Of a stretch of 64,000 nucleotides of DNA, positions 8,980 through 18,635 are shown piece after piece. Under the pieces are notes generated by a model that worked only from the letters and a program-made list of their open reading frames with translations, searched no databases and was not told the DNA's origin. The stretch spans positions 1 to 64,000 of the forward strand of contig NZ_JACMYH010000002.1 of assembly GCF_014235765.1 (NCBI RefSeq), read 5' to 3'. The first letter of the stretch is position 1. Each line of letters opens with the position of its first letter. Made by a program: the position numbers and the translations under genes. This DNA comes from Pseudomonas baltica. GTDB lineage: Bacteria > Pseudomonadota > Gammaproteobacteria > Pseudomonadales > Pseudomonadaceae.

Positions 8980-11323
8980 TTTCCAGGCGCGCATCGCCTG
9001 CGTACTCATTCTGCTGCTGTCGGTGGTAGTGGGGGCGTTGACCGTGGCCGTGAAAGTGGCCACCAACGATGCCGTGCGCGCCCAGGCCCGCGAGCAGCTG
9101 CAAGTGGGCACGCGCGTGTTCGAGCGTCTGCTGGATGTGCGCGGTCGGCGCCTGCGCGACGGCGTGCAGTTGCTGGCTGCCGACTTCGGTTTCCGCGATG
9201 CGGTGTCCAGCGGTGACTCGCCGACCATCCGTTCGGCGCTGCAGAACCAGGGCGCGCGCATCGGCGCCACCGACATGTTCGTGTTGGGCATGGACGGTCG
9301 TGTCCTGGCCAGTACCGTGGACCAGGTCCCCACCGGCAGCGTGTTTCCCTATGACACGGCGCTGCGCGAAGCCCGCCGAACCAGCCAGTCGATGCTGTTC
9401 GTGCCGCTGCAGGGGCTGCCGCACTTGCTGGTGGAAGCGCCGGTGCTGGCACCGCTGCCGATCGCGCGGGTGGTGATGGGTTTCAGCATGGATGTGACCC
9501 TTGCCCAGGAATTGCACTCGCTGACCAACTTGCAGGTGTCCTTCCTGACTACCGAGGCCAGCAAGGTCGGCACGCTGGTGAGCACCCAGCCGACCGAATT
9601 GTCCGCCAGCATCAGTCAATGGATGCAGGTCAATGAATCGGCGGCGCAGCACATTTCCCTTTCCGAACACAATGATCGTACCTACCTCAGCCAGCCCTTG
9701 CTGCTGGCCAGCAGCAGTGGCCCGGAGGGCGGAAAGGTCATGGCACTGCTGCAGAGCCCGCTGGATGAAGCGATGCGCGCGTTCGTCGCCCTGGATCGCA
9801 ATATCTTCGGCATTGCCTTCGCCGCATTGCTGGCCTCCCTGGTGGGTGCCTTGCTGCTGGCGCGCAGTGTCTCGCTGCCGGTGCAGAGCCTGGCGCGGGC
9901 CGCTGGGCGCATCGGCCATGGCGACTACCAGACCGACGTGCCGCTGGACCGCACCGACGAACTGGGCGTGCTGGCCAAGGCCATCAGTCGCATGCAGGCC
10001 GGGATCGCCGAGCGCGAGCTGCAGCTGGCTCACAATGCCTTGCACGACGCGCTGACTGGCTTGCCCAACCGCACGCTGGCGATGGAGCGCCTGGGCAGCG
10101 CCATTGCCGCCGACCGACCGATCGGCCTGCTGTACATCGGTATCGATAACCTGCGCGAACTCAGTGAAAGCGGCGGACCGACCTTCGTCGACAAACTGCT
10201 CCAGCAAGTTGCGCAAACCCTGCTGGAGCTGGTGCGACCCGGCGACACGGTGGCGCACCTGATCACCGACGAATTCCTCCTGCTGCTGGAAAACCTCGAC
10301 AGCGACAGCGCCGTGGCGGTGGCCGACAAACTGCAACAGGTGCTGCTGCAACCCCACCGTTTCGGTGGCCACGACGTTGCCATCGACTGCCGTATCGGCA
10401 TCGCGGCCTTTCCCTCCGACGGCCTGAGTGCCGAGGAGTTGCTGGCGCGTTCGGCAATCGCGATGAAAGACGCCGCCGACATGCCGGGTCGCCTGCAGGT
10501 GTATCAGCACGGTCGCGACCTTGCGCACCAGCGTCAGGTGCGGCTGATCCGCGACCTGCGTCGGGCCGCCGCGAACAACGAGTTGTCCCTGCACTACCAG
10601 CCCAAGCTGGACCTGCGCGACAAGCAGGTACGCCAGGCCGAAGCCTTGCTGCGTTGGCAGCATCCACAGTTGGGCAATGTCTCGCCCGGTGAATTCATCG
10701 AGCTGGCCGAGCGCACCGGCAGTATCCAGACGCTGACCCGGTGGGTCATCGAGGAAGGCATTCGACAGTTGAGCGAATGGAACACGCGCGGCCTGGTCGT
10801 GCAGTTGTCGCTGAACATCTCGGCGGATGACCTGCTGGGGTCCGACCTGCCTGAGCGGGTCGTGCGCCTGCTCGGCCTGCACCAGGTACCGGCCGAGCAG
10901 TTGATTTTCGAGATCACCGAAAGCGCGATCATGCGCGAGCCCGAGAAGGCGTTGAAGGTGCTCAACAGCCTGCGTGACTGCGGTATCAGTTTGTCTGTCG
11001 ACGACTTCGGCACCGGTTATTCGTCGCTGGCCCACCTCAAGCGCCTGCCGGTGCAGGAGCTCAAGATCGACCAGTCGTTCGTGCGCAACCTCGACGAAAC
11101 CAGCGAGGATGCGGTGATCGTACGTTCCACCATCGAACTGAGCCATAACCTGGGCCTCAAAGTGGTGGCCGAGGGCGTCGAATACGAACACAGCCTGCGC
11201 TTGCTCGAACGCTGGAACTGCGACACCGCCCAGGGCTATCTGATCAGCCGGCCGCTGACCGCTGTCGCCTTCGAAGCCTGGATGCAGCAGTCCTCGCCCA
11301 TTTCAATTGCTGTGGTTCACTGA
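8963..11323 (+). CDS. Membrane-bound sensor with degenerate GGDEF and intact EAL domain
   Basis: A 787-residue inner-membrane c-di-GMP enzyme. Order: TM helix 1 (about 9-30), a 250-residue periplasmic sensing region, TM helix 2 (about 280-302), HAMP, GGDEF, EAL. The GGDEF site reads ITDEF at 434-438, so cyclase activity is unlikely. The EAL domain keeps EALLRW (Glu560), [20 protein letters not shown], the Lys of LKIDQSFV, the Glu of VAEGVE and QGYLISRP, so phosphodiesterase activity is expected. I chose the GTG at 8963 (VKLRNSFQ) because it begins right before the first TM helix; a longer ATG start at 8909 lies deep in the upstream gene. Confidence 0.88.
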   Translation: MKLRNSFQARIACVLILLLSVVVGALTVAVKVATNDAVRAQAREQLQVGTRVFERLLDVRGRRLRDGVQLLAADFGFRDAVSSGDSPTIRSALQNQGARIGATDMFVLGMDGRVLASTVDQVPTGSVFPYDTALREARRTSQSMLFVPLQGLPHLLVEAPVLAPLPIARVVMGFSMDVTLAQELHSLTNLQVSFLTTEASKVGTLVSTQPTELSASISQWMQVNESAAQHISLSEHNDRTYLSQPLLLASSSGPEGGKVMALLQSPLDEAMRAFVALDRNIFGIAFAALLASLVGALLLARSVSLPVQSLARAAGRIGHGDYQTDVPLDRTDELGVLAKAISRMQAGIAERELQLAHNALHDALTGLPNRTLAMERLGSAIAADRPIGLLYIGIDNLRELSESGGPTFVDKLLQQVAQTLLELVRPGDTVAHLITDEFLLLLENLDSDSAVAVADKLQQVLLQPHRFGGHDVAIDCRIGIAAFPSDGLSAEELLARSAIAMKDAADMPGRLQVYQHGRDLAHQRQVRLIRDLRRAAANNELSLHYQPKLDLRDKQVRQAEALLRWQHPQLGNVSPGEFIELAERTGSIQTLTRWVIEEGIRQLSEWNTRGLVVQLSLNISADDLLGSDLPERVVRLLGLHQVPAEQLIFEITESAIMREPEKALKVLNSLRDCGISLSVDDFGTGYSSLAHLKRLPVQELKIDQSFVRNLDETSEDAVIVRSTIELSHNLGLKVVAEGVEYEHSLRLLERWNCDTAQGYLISRPLTAVAFEAWMQQSSPISIAVVH

Positions 11324-11327
11324 TGTC

Positions 11328-12188
11328 ATGATGCGAAAAGCCATGTTGTTGTGCTCGCTGGCCTTGTGCTGGCAACCGTCGCTCCACGCCAACGAGGGCC
11401 GTTTGTTGGCCACCGGCGGTGCCAGCAGTATCGACGGCGCCGCCGGTGGGGGGATCACGCCCTGGGCCGTGCTTTCCGGCTATGGCGAGCAGGGCGAGTG
11501 GGGCGCCACGGCATTTGCCACCCGCGTGGACCTGCCGGACTACCGGCTCGACGTGTCAGGCATGGCCGCCAGCTACGACAATCGCATCGAATTCTCCTAC
11601 GCCCGACAACGCTTCGACCTGGGCTCGCTGGTGCACAAGCTGGGGCTGCCCGAAGACAGCCTCAGCCAGGACGTTTTCGGGGTGAAGGTGCGCCTGTTCG
11701 GTGACCTGATCTACGACCAACTGCCACAGGTGGCGCTGGGCCTGGCGTACAAGCGGCAGAAGGATTTCCTCATTCCCAGCCTGGTCGGCGCCAAGCGTGA
11801 TGAAGATGTCGAGGGTTACCTGACGGCCAGTCGCCTATTCATGGGCGCGGCGTTTGGCTACAACCTGCTGGTCAATGGCGGAGTGCGCTACAGCCGCGCC
11901 AACGAACTGGGGCTGTTGGGCTTCGGCGGTGATCGCCGCGACAGCCGCAGCCTGCTCAAGGAGGGTTCGCTGGCCGTGCTGTTCAACCCGCGCTGGGCGT
12001 TGGGCGTGGAGTACCGAGAGAAGCCGGACAACCTGTCGTTCGCCGGCGAAAGCGACTGGGCGGATGTGTTCCTGGGGTATTTCCCCAACAAGCATCTGGC
12101 GATCGTGCTGGCCTACGCGAAACTGGGCGAGATTGCCACGCTGGACAACCAGAACGGCACCTACCTTTCCGTGCAAGGGAGTTTTTGA
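11328..12188 (+). CDS. DUF3034 family outer-membrane-type protein
   Basis: A 286-residue exported protein that starts 5 bases after the EAL gene; a second ATG at 11331 is equally possible. The signal peptide ends near SLHA. The mature part starts EGRLLATGGASSIDGAAGGG, typical of DUF3034, and is rich in alternating polar and aromatic strands with a C-terminal phenylalanine (VQGSF), suggesting a small outer-membrane beta-barrel. No biochemical role is established for this family. Its operon partners suggest it is the outer-membrane component of the same envelope system. Confidence 0.75.
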   Translation: MMRKAMLLCSLALCWQPSLHANEGRLLATGGASSIDGAAGGGITPWAVLSGYGEQGEWGATAFATRVDLPDYRLDVSGMAASYDNRIEFSYARQRFDLGSLVHKLGLPEDSLSQDVFGVKVRLFGDLIYDQLPQVALGLAYKRQKDFLIPSLVGAKRDEDVEGYLTASRLFMGAAFGYNLLVNGGVRYSRANELGLLGFGGDRRDSRSLLKEGSLAVLFNPRWALGVEYREKPDNLSFAGESDWADVFLGYFPNKHLAIVLAYAKLGEIATLDNQNGTYLSVQGSF

Positions 12189-12189
12189 C

Positions 12190-12615
12190 ATGCGCATGTA
12201 TGTGCTGGGCGTGGCCCTGCTGCTGGGTGCCTGCACGGGTCACCAGCAGCCGGCCAAGGACGACAGCCTGTACCAGGCGCTGGGTGGCAAACCGGGGATC
12301 AGCCGGATCGTGGAGGGGATGTTGCTGAACGTGGCCCGGGATGAGCGGATCGTGGCGCACTTTCGCAACGTCAACATCGAGTTGCTGCGTGCGCAGTTGA
12401 TCGACAAGTTCTGTGTCGAGGCGGGCGGGCCGTGCGAGTACACCGGGGATGACATGGTGGAAGCGCACAAGGGCCAGCAGATCAGCCGCAGCGAGTTCAA
12501 CGCGCTGGTGGAGGATCTGATCAAGGCCATGGAAGCCCAGGGTGTTCCGGTGCCGGCGCAGAATCGGTTGTTGGCCCGGTTGGCGGCGCAGCGGGGGGAG
12601 GTGATCGAGAAGTAG
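12190..12615 (+). CDS. Group 1 truncated hemoglobin, predicted lipoprotein
   Basis: A 141-residue protein beginning 2 bases after the DUF3034 stop. It has a lipoprotein signal with lipobox LLGAC (Cys15), so it should be anchored on the periplasmic side of a membrane. The globin part starts SLYQALGGKPGISRIV, and the expected proximal heme ligand is His93 in MVEAHKGQQ. A Cys pair (Cys75, Cys82) could form a disulfide in the periplasm. Most truncated hemoglobins are cytoplasmic, so the export signal is unusual. Likely roles are binding O2, NO or free heme for the operon's sensor; that is inference. Confidence 0.82.
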   Translation: MRMYVLGVALLLGACTGHQQPAKDDSLYQALGGKPGISRIVEGMLLNVARDERIVAHFRNVNIELLRAQLIDKFCVEAGGPCEYTGDDMVEAHKGQQISRSEFNALVEDLIKAMEAQGVPVPAQNRLLARLAAQRGEVIEK

Positions 12616-12644
12616 GGGGGTGAATGGTCGTCACTGACACACTC

Positions 12645-12674
12645 AAAAAAACGGCTCCCGAAGGAGCCGTTTTT
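12645..12674. terminator. Bidirectional terminator
   Basis: The perfect 8-bp stem ACGGCTCC/GGAGCCGT with a CGAA loop is flanked by A and T runs on both sides. It serves the convergent hemoglobin operon and gcd. Confidence 0.88.
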
Positions 12675-12687
12675 CATTACATCGACA

Positions 12688-15099
12688 TCACTTGTTTTCA
12701 GGCAGTGCAAACGCCATCACGTAGTCACCCTGCTTGGTACCCAGCGAGCCATGCCCGCCAGCGACCACCAGTACATACTGACGGCCATCCTTGCCGGTGT
12801 AGGTCATCGGCGTGGTCTGTGCGCCTGCAGGCAGGCGACCTTCCCACAGCTGCTTGCCGTTGCGGATATCGTATGCGCGCAGGTACTGGTCAAGCGTACC
12901 GCTGAGGAACGACACGCCGCTGGCCGTGGTGAAAGCGCCACCCAGGCTCGGCACGCCCATGCTCAACGGGATTGGCACAGGCGAGCTGTCGCGCACGGTA
13001 CCGTTCTTGTGTTTCCAGATGGTCTGGTGAGTGGTCAAGTCGACCGCAGCCACGTAGCCCCAGGCAGGCGCCTGGCAAGGCAGGCCCATCGGCGACAGCA
13101 GCGCCTCCAGGATTACCCCGTACGGCGCGCCCTTGTTGGGCTGCACACCCTCGGTTTCGCTCTTGCGACCAGGGCCGCCGGCCACTTCTGCCGCAGGCAC
13201 CAGCTTGGAGCGGAAAGCCATGTAGCTTGGGTTGACGAACGCCACCTGACGCACTGGGTCGACCGACAGGCCACCCCAGTCGAACACGCCGAAGTTGCCT
13301 GGGTACACCAAGGTGCCCTGCAGCGAAGGTGGCGTGAACGGACCTTCATAGCGCAGCGACTTGAAGTCGATCCGGCACAGCATCTGGTCGAATGGCGTCA
13401 CACCCCACATGTCGCGCTCTTGCATGACCGGTGGCATGAAGTTGAGGTCGGATTTTGGTTGAGTCGGCGAGGTATGGTCGCCTTCCACCGCGCCCTGGGG
13501 CACCGGCACTTCGTGGATCGGCACGATCGGCTCGCCGGTCAAGCGGTTCAGCACGTAGATGCTGCCCTGCTTGGTCGAGGCCAGCACGGCCGGCTTCACG
13601 CCATCGGCGGTCTTGAGGTCCATCAGGGTAGGCTGGCCGCCCACGTCCATGTCCCACAGGTCGTGATGGGTGAACTGGTAGGTCCACTTCACATGGCCGG
13701 TGTCGATGTCCAGCGCGGTCAGGCCAGCGCTGTACTTCTCCGACTCGGGAGTGCGGTTGCCGCCCCACTGGTCGGGCATCTGGTTGCCCATGGGCAGGTA
13801 CAGCATGCCGTTCTTTTCATCGACGCTGAACATGGACCACATGTTCGGCGAGTTGCGGGTATAGGTCTGGCCCGCAGCGATCGGCGTGGTGTCGTCGGGG
13901 TTGCCGCTGTCCCAGTTCCATACCAGGTGACCGTCGTGCACGTCATAGGCGCGGATCACGCCCGAAGGCTCGTCCACCGAAACGTTGTCGGTAACGTGGC
14001 CGCCGATCACGACCAGGTTCTTGGTCACGGCCGGTGGCGAAGTGGAGTAGTAACCACCCGCAGCGAACTCGCCGATGTTGGCGCGCAGGTCGATCTGGCC
14101 CTTGTCGCCGAAGTCTTCGCACATCTTGCCAGTGTCGGCATTCAGAGCGATCAGACGGGTGTCGGCAGTCGGCACGAAGATGCGCTTCGGGCAGGCAGTC
14201 GGCGCAGCCGCAGGTGCGGTGGCGTCGGTGGCCGGGCTGGCGGCGGCGTAGGCGGCGTCATCGTGATACGACACGCCACGGCAGGTCATGTGGGCCCAGC
14301 CCTTGAAGTTCGGCGCGTTCTGCGTGCTGATCTTCGGGTCGAAACGCCAGATTTCCTTGCCGGTGTCCGGGTCCAGGGCGATGACCTGGCTGTGTGGCGT
14401 GCACACGTAGAGCATGCCGTTGACCTTGAGCGGGGTGTTCTCCGCAGTGGTCTCGCCCGGATCGTTCGGGCCAGGGATGTCGCCGGTACGGTAGGTCCAG
14501 GCCGGGGTCAGCTTGCTGACGTTTTCCGGGGTGATCTGCGCCAGTGGCGAGTAGCGATCGCCGTGGGCACTGCGACCGTAGGAGTTCCAGTCACCGTCGG
14601 GCATCGCCGGTGCGGTGTTGGGCATGTTGGCGGTTTCGCGGTCCAGCTCGCCTTTGATTTCACCAGGGTTGGTGAACTGGCTGGCCAGTGCGCAGAGGCC
14701 CGCCAGAACCACGGCGATGCTCAGCGCAGCCGTGGCCTTGGGTGCAGGCTGGCGCAGCAGTGGCTTGCGGAACCAGGGCAGCAGCAGGACCACGCCCAAG
14801 GCAAACCATAGGGCCAGGCGCGGCACCAGTTGCCACCAGTCCAGACCCACTTCGTACAACGACCAGACGGTGCTGGCGAACAATACCGCTGCATACAGGC
14901 CGATGGCCGAACGACGACCCTGCAGCAGCAGCACGCCGGTGAAGCCTACGCCGATACCGGCGATCAAGTAGTACAGCGAGCCACCCAGGGTGGCCAGTTT
15001 GATACCGCCGGCCAGCAAGGCCAGACCCATCAGCAGCATCACGATACCCAGAAGTTTGGGCAGCAGGCGCGACCGACGCAAAGCACCGTCAGTGCTCAT
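12688..15099 (-). CDS. gcd: Membrane-bound PQQ-dependent glucose dehydrogenase
   Basis: An 803-residue quinoprotein that oxidises glucose to gluconolactone on the periplasmic face and passes electrons to ubiquinone. The first 150 residues contain five TM helices, followed by an eight-bladed propeller with repeated tryptophan-docking motifs (for example WNSYGRSAHGDRYS near 170). Extra features of the Gcd type include a Cys-containing active-site region (HMTCRG, VCTPHS). PQQ must come from a pqq locus elsewhere. It lies 91 bases downstream of oprB on the same strand, matching the usual oprB/gcd pairing in P. putida-like genomes. Confidence 0.96.
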   Translation of the reverse strand: MSTDGALRRSRLLPKLLGIVMLLMGLALLAGGIKLATLGGSLYYLIAGIGVGFTGVLLLQGRRSAIGLYAAVLFASTVWSLYEVGLDWWQLVPRLALWFALGVVLLLPWFRKPLLRQPAPKATAALSIAVVLAGLCALASQFTNPGEIKGELDRETANMPNTAPAMPDGDWNSYGRSAHGDRYSPLAQITPENVSKLTPAWTYRTGDIPGPNDPGETTAENTPLKVNGMLYVCTPHSQVIALDPDTGKEIWRFDPKISTQNAPNFKGWAHMTCRGVSYHDDAAYAAASPATDATAPAAAPTACPKRIFVPTADTRLIALNADTGKMCEDFGDKGQIDLRANIGEFAAGGYYSTSPPAVTKNLVVIGGHVTDNVSVDEPSGVIRAYDVHDGHLVWNWDSGNPDDTTPIAAGQTYTRNSPNMWSMFSVDEKNGMLYLPMGNQMPDQWGGNRTPESEKYSAGLTALDIDTGHVKWTYQFTHHDLWDMDVGGQPTLMDLKTADGVKPAVLASTKQGSIYVLNRLTGEPIVPIHEVPVPQGAVEGDHTSPTQPKSDLNFMPPVMQERDMWGVTPFDQMLCRIDFKSLRYEGPFTPPSLQGTLVYPGNFGVFDWGGLSVDPVRQVAFVNPSYMAFRSKLVPAAEVAGGPGRKSETEGVQPNKGAPYGVILEALLSPMGLPCQAPAWGYVAAVDLTTHQTIWKHKNGTVRDSSPVPIPLSMGVPSLGGAFTTASGVSFLSGTLDQYLRAYDIRNGKQLWEGRLPAGAQTTPMTYTGKDGRQYVLVVAGGHGSLGTKQGDYVMAFALPENK

Positions 15100-15190
15100 A
15101 GTGAGTTTTCTCCGTCATGTTCAAATGGTTCAGCAGAGTTCAAGTTTTTCTGAGCTCGTGTGTGTAAGGGTATTTCAGCGCCGTTTAGTT

Positions 15191-16552
15191 TCAGAACGAT
15201 GCTTGAATCTTCAAGCCGCCAATCAATGCGTCGTCGATGTGGCTGACGCCGCCCGGGTGGCGGATGTACTGCAGGTTCGGTCGCAGCACCAGCCAGTTGG
15301 CCATGTGAACCCCGTAATAGAGCTCGGCGCTGTACTCGGTGTCCTGGATCGGCAGGTACGCGGCATCGTTGTAATCGCTGAGCGCGAGGGTACGGTTGTG
15401 CCACTCGGCGTTCTTGCGATACGCCGGGTTGACGTGGACCCTGGCCACGGCGAAACCGATGTCATCGCGCGCACGCGCATCGAACAGACCCTTGTAGACG
15501 ACGCCGGCCTGGACGTAGTTGTCGATGGCGTTGGTTTTCTTGTCATGCAGGGTGGCGTTGGCGAACACGCTCAGGCCCCGCGAGTTGTCGCTGGCGACAC
15601 GGGTCAGCTGTTGCTGGGCACCCAGCCAGAAACCGTGGCGGCTGGAAGCACTGCGGTAATCCTGGCCGGTGATGGCAGCAGGCTGACCGCTGCGGTCCTT
15701 GTAGACGTCGTCGGCGTCTGCGGTGCTGTAGTAGTAGCCGGCACGGTACTCGCCCGGCAGCCCGCCGAGCGTCGGCTTCCAGATCAGCTCGACCGGCAGC
15801 ATGGCGCCTTCGGTACCGCTGCCGCTGAGCTTGAAGCCGTTGTCGTTCTCCAGGTTCGAGGGGTTCTGCTCGAAAATGCCGACCTGGGCATACAACTGCG
15901 GCGTGATGTTGTACTTGATGCGCAATGCCCACTGGCTCACCGGCCAGTTGTACCAGACGCTGCCGACCCAGTTGCCCACCTGTGAGCCACAGAACGCCAG
16001 GTTCTGGAAGTCGCACGGGAAGCTGTTGAATTCTTCGCCTTCACCGAAGCGACCGGCCTTGATGTCCAGGCGCTGGTCGAAGAACTTCTGCTGGTACCAC
16101 AGCTGGGTGATCCGCGTGATGTTGCCGCGACCCCAGACTTCCTGCGCCGATGTAAAACCGCCGACACGCGGATCGTTAATCCGGTCGTTGCTGATGTTGT
16201 CGCCGTTACGGTCGGTCAGGGTGAGCTGGAACTCGGCGTCGTGCCAACCGAGGATCTTCTCCAGGTCCATGTGCACACCCAATGCAAACTGGTCGCTGTA
16301 GCGCGTGGCATGGTCGTGGTTGTAACCGCCGTGCAGGTTGCTGCCGACTTCGCCGGTGTAGTCGAGCTTGAAGTCGTAACCCTTGGCGGAAAGATCGCCG
16401 CGGGTGCCGTTCCAGTCGCCGAACATGAACGGAGACTGCGAATCGAAAGCGGGCAGGGCAACAGCGCTCTGGCTGGTGCCCAGGGCACTCAACGCGAGCA
16501 GGGCAGTGAACGGCAAAAACGCCATGGGGCGTGAGGGGGCAGTAAGAGGCAT
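15191..16552 (-). CDS. oprB: Carbohydrate-selective porin OprB
   Basis: A 453-residue outer-membrane porin for glucose and related sugars. The signal peptide (hydrophobic core [14 protein letters not shown]) is cleaved near AVA, and the mature protein opens with [13 protein letters not shown], typical of OprB. It ends in a C-terminal phenylalanine (KIQASF), the outer-membrane insertion signal. The frame remains open to a TTG at 16612, but that start has no ribosome site and would place a regulatory palindrome inside the translation start region, so I prefer the ATG at 16552; its own ribosome site is weak. Confidence 0.93.
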   Translation of the reverse strand: MPLTAPSRPMAFLPFTALLALSALGTSQSAVALPAFDSQSPFMFGDWNGTRGDLSAKGYDFKLDYTGEVGSNLHGGYNHDHATRYSDQFALGVHMDLEKILGWHDAEFQLTLTDRNGDNISNDRINDPRVGGFTSAQEVWGRGNITRITQLWYQQKFFDQRLDIKAGRFGEGEEFNSFPCDFQNLAFCGSQVGNWVGSVWYNWPVSQWALRIKYNITPQLYAQVGIFEQNPSNLENDNGFKLSGSGTEGAMLPVELIWKPTLGGLPGEYRAGYYYSTADADDVYKDRSGQPAAITGQDYRSASSRHGFWLGAQQQLTRVASDNSRGLSVFANATLHDKKTNAIDNYVQAGVVYKGLFDARARDDIGFAVARVHVNPAYRKNAEWHNRTLALSDYNDAAYLPIQDTEYSAELYYGVHMANWLVLRPNLQYIRHPGGVSHIDDALIGGLKIQASF

Positions 16553-16615
16553 TGGCAGAGAGTTCTTCTGGTGGGTCCGAAGCTGTTCGAGAAGCGCTTC
16601 GTTATTTTTCAAAAG

Positions 16616-16627
16616 TGAAACGTTTCA
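16616..16627 (-). promoter_or_regulatory. LacI/Cra-type operator upstream of oprB
   Basis: TGAAACGTTTCA is a perfect 12-bp palindrome identical to the E. coli Cra (FruR) consensus half-site pair. It lies 64 bases upstream of the preferred oprB start. P. putida has a Cra homologue reported to bind a closely related sequence at fruBKA. A second, GAAGCGCTTC, palindrome lies at about 16591-16600. Confidence 0.6.
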
Positions 16628-16869
16628 GTTTGTTGCGGCGGAAGGATATAGCTCGAGGCCATGCTTTTAAAGCCGGGTTTGAAAGAGGGTCAGTTGCCGA
16701 AACTGCAACAGTGCGGCGGCTTGCCGCAGGTGGCGCGCACGCACGGCGCGGTCTGGCGCCTGCCCGAATGGGCATTGCGACCGATGGCGAGCGCCCAATA
16801 AAAGCTTTGCGCCGCCGTGCCCGTTGGTTAAGGTGCGCACCTTCTGCCCCGCCGTTTCTGGAGCCTGGC

Positions 16870-17094
16870 ATGCATGAGCCTACACACAACCCCCTGCACG
16901 GCGTGACGCTGGAGCAGATCCTTATTGCGCTCGTGGCGCATTACCAATGGGAAGGGCTGGCGCAGCGGATCGACATCCGCTGCTTCAAGAGCGACCCGAG
17001 CATCAAGTCGAGCCTGACCTTCCTGCGCAAGACGCCCTGGGCGCGGGAAAAAGTCGAACGGCTCTATGTGCAACTGCAGCGCGGCAAGCGTTGA
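16870..17094 (+). CDS. VF530 family (DUF2132) DNA-binding-type protein
   Basis: A 74-residue small basic protein. It has the family hallmarks HGVTLEQIL, the central [10 protein letters not shown] and the C-terminal [18 protein letters not shown]530 proteins have a structure resembling DNA-binding repeat folds, but their role is unknown. The ATG at 16870 gives the family's normal length; the open frame extends to 16552 without family features. Its stop overlaps the start of the next gene. Confidence 0.85.
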   Translation: MHEPTHNPLHGVTLEQILIALVAHYQWEGLAQRIDIRCFKSDPSIKSSLTFLRKTPWAREKVERLYVQLQRGKR

Positions 17095-17732
17095 TCCCTG
17101 GCGAACGCCGGTTGGTTGCGCTGGCGGCGGCCGCCACCTGGTTTGCTCTGGCCCTGCAGCTGTATCTGGTGCTGTGGTCGCGCTGGCAGATCGAAGCGAG
17201 CCTGCTGGGTGGGCTGGTGCATTTCTTCAGCTTCTTCACCATTCTTACCAATACGGCAGTGGCTGGCGTGTTGACCGCTCACGTGTCGACGTGCGACTCG
17301 AAATGGCGGCGTATCTGCCTGCGGCCCGCGGTGAGCAGTGGGGTCATGGTCAGTATCGTTGTGGTCGGCGTGGCCTACAGCCTGTTGCTGCGCAACCTGT
17401 GGCAGCCCCAGGGTTGGCAATGGCTGGCCAACGAGTTGCTGCACGATGTGCTGCCGGTCGCTTTCGTGCTGTATTGGGCACTCTGCGTGCCCAAAGGTAC
17501 GTTGCGCTTGTGGCACGTACTGGCGTGGGCGATCTATCCACTGGTGTATTTCGCCTACCTGTTGCTGCGTGGACAGAGCATCGGCGTCTACCCTTATCCG
17601 TTCCTGGACGTTTCGAAGCTGGGCATGGGGCAGGTCTGGTTGAATGCACTAGGCGTATTGATGGCCTTCCTTGGCTGCTCCGTGCTGGTGTTGGCTGTGG
17701 ACCGCTGGTGGGGGCGTCGGGGCACGCGCTAG
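17091..17732 (+). CDS. Pr6Pr family six-helix membrane protein
   Basis: About 213 residues with six hydrophobic segments, matching the Pr6Pr (FAR-17a/AIG1-like) family: [16 protein letters not shown] in TM2, [14 protein letters not shown] around TM4, [17 protein letters not shown], and the loop [12 protein letters not shown]. No motif evidence for a reaction. I start it at the TTG overlapping the VF530 stop (TTGA), which just precedes the first helix; a second TTG at 17112 is possible. The overlap indicates translational coupling with VF530. Confidence 0.75.
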   Translation: MIPGERRLVALAAAATWFALALQLYLVLWSRWQIEASLLGGLVHFFSFFTILTNTAVAGVLTAHVSTCDSKWRRICLRPAVSSGVMVSIVVVGVAYSLLLRNLWQPQGWQWLANELLHDVLPVAFVLYWALCVPKGTLRLWHVLAWAIYPLVYFAYLLLRGQSIGVYPYPFLDVSKLGMGQVWLNALGVLMAFLGCSVLVLAVDRWWGRRGTR

Positions 17733-17762
17733 GCGACCCCGTGCACCGACCAGGCGCCAGCG

Positions 17763-18542
17763 TCACTCGCCGTCGTCACCTTCGAGCCGCCAGTAGCCGG
17801 CGGCCTTGATCTGCTCTTCGCTCAGCCCATGCTGGTCGAGCAACACGCGCCGCAACTTGCGCGAGAGCCCCGCCTCGGTCGCGATCCAGCCATAGACCAC
17901 GCCTTCGGGCAGGCGCAGGTCGCTGACCGTCTGCAGCAGGTCGCCATGGCGACGGTCGACCCAGATCACCTCGAATGCCGCAGCGCTGTCGAACGGCTGC
18001 TGCTCGTCGGCGTTCTCCACCTCGACCACCAGCAGCGCACGACGGTTGGCCGACAGTTCTTCCAGACGGCGCGCCATGGCAGGGATCGCCGTTTCGTCGC
18101 CGATCAGCAGGTAGGCGTCGAACACATCCGGTACATGCATCGAGCTGCGTGGGCCGCCGATGTGCAGGAATTGACCCGGCTCGGCCTGGGCCGCCCAGGT
18201 TGCGGCGGGGCCGTCGCCGTGCAGGACGAAGTCGATGTCCAGCTCGCCGGCTGCAAGGTCGATGCGCCGTGGGGTATAGTCGCGCATGTCGGGCTTGGCT
18301 TCGTCCGGCGTCGGTGCACCCAGCACCATGGTGTCGAGCGCCGCTTGCTGCTCCGGGGTGGTGGCGAACATCAGCTTGATGTGGTCATCGCAGCCTTCGC
18401 TCACGAAACCGGCCAGCTCGGGGCCGCCGAGGGTGATGCGGCGCATGCGTGGGGTGAGCTGCACAACACGCAACACCTGCAGGCGGCGACGCTTGATCTC
18501 GTGCATGACACGATGAATACCGAATGGGTTGTCTGCCTTCAT
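17763..18542 (-). CDS. Siderophore-interacting protein (ferric-siderophore reductase, FAD)
   Basis: A 259-residue cytoplasmic flavoprotein of the SIP family, which reduces ferric siderophores with NAD(P)H. The N-terminal FAD-binding barrel contains MRRITLGGPEL and the RDYTPRR motif (residues about 90-96) that contacts FAD; the C-terminal SIP domain holds LLIGDETAIPA and WIATEAG, the NAD(P)H-binding part. I start at ATG 18542, which has AGGAGT 7 bases upstream; the longer frame to 18578 lacks one. It is not beside siderophore genes here. Confidence 0.9.
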   Translation of the reverse strand: MKADNPFGIHRVMHEIKRRRLQVLRVVQLTPRMRRITLGGPELAGFVSEGCDDHIKLMFATTPEQQAALDTMVLGAPTPDEAKPDMRDYTPRRIDLAAGELDIDFVLHGDGPAATWAAQAEPGQFLHIGGPRSSMHVPDVFDAYLLIGDETAIPAMARRLEELSANRRALLVVEVENADEQQPFDSAAAFEVIWVDRRHGDLLQTVSDLRLPEGVVYGWIATEAGLSRKLRRVLLDQHGLSEEQIKAAGYWRLEGDDGE

Positions 18543-18635
18543 TGCGGGACTCCTGGTCCGATAGGGGGCTATCGACATAGCTTATTACGCCGCCAGGCGC
18601 GCGTGAATGAATTCGTTCGCCGCGCGCCCTGCCAT

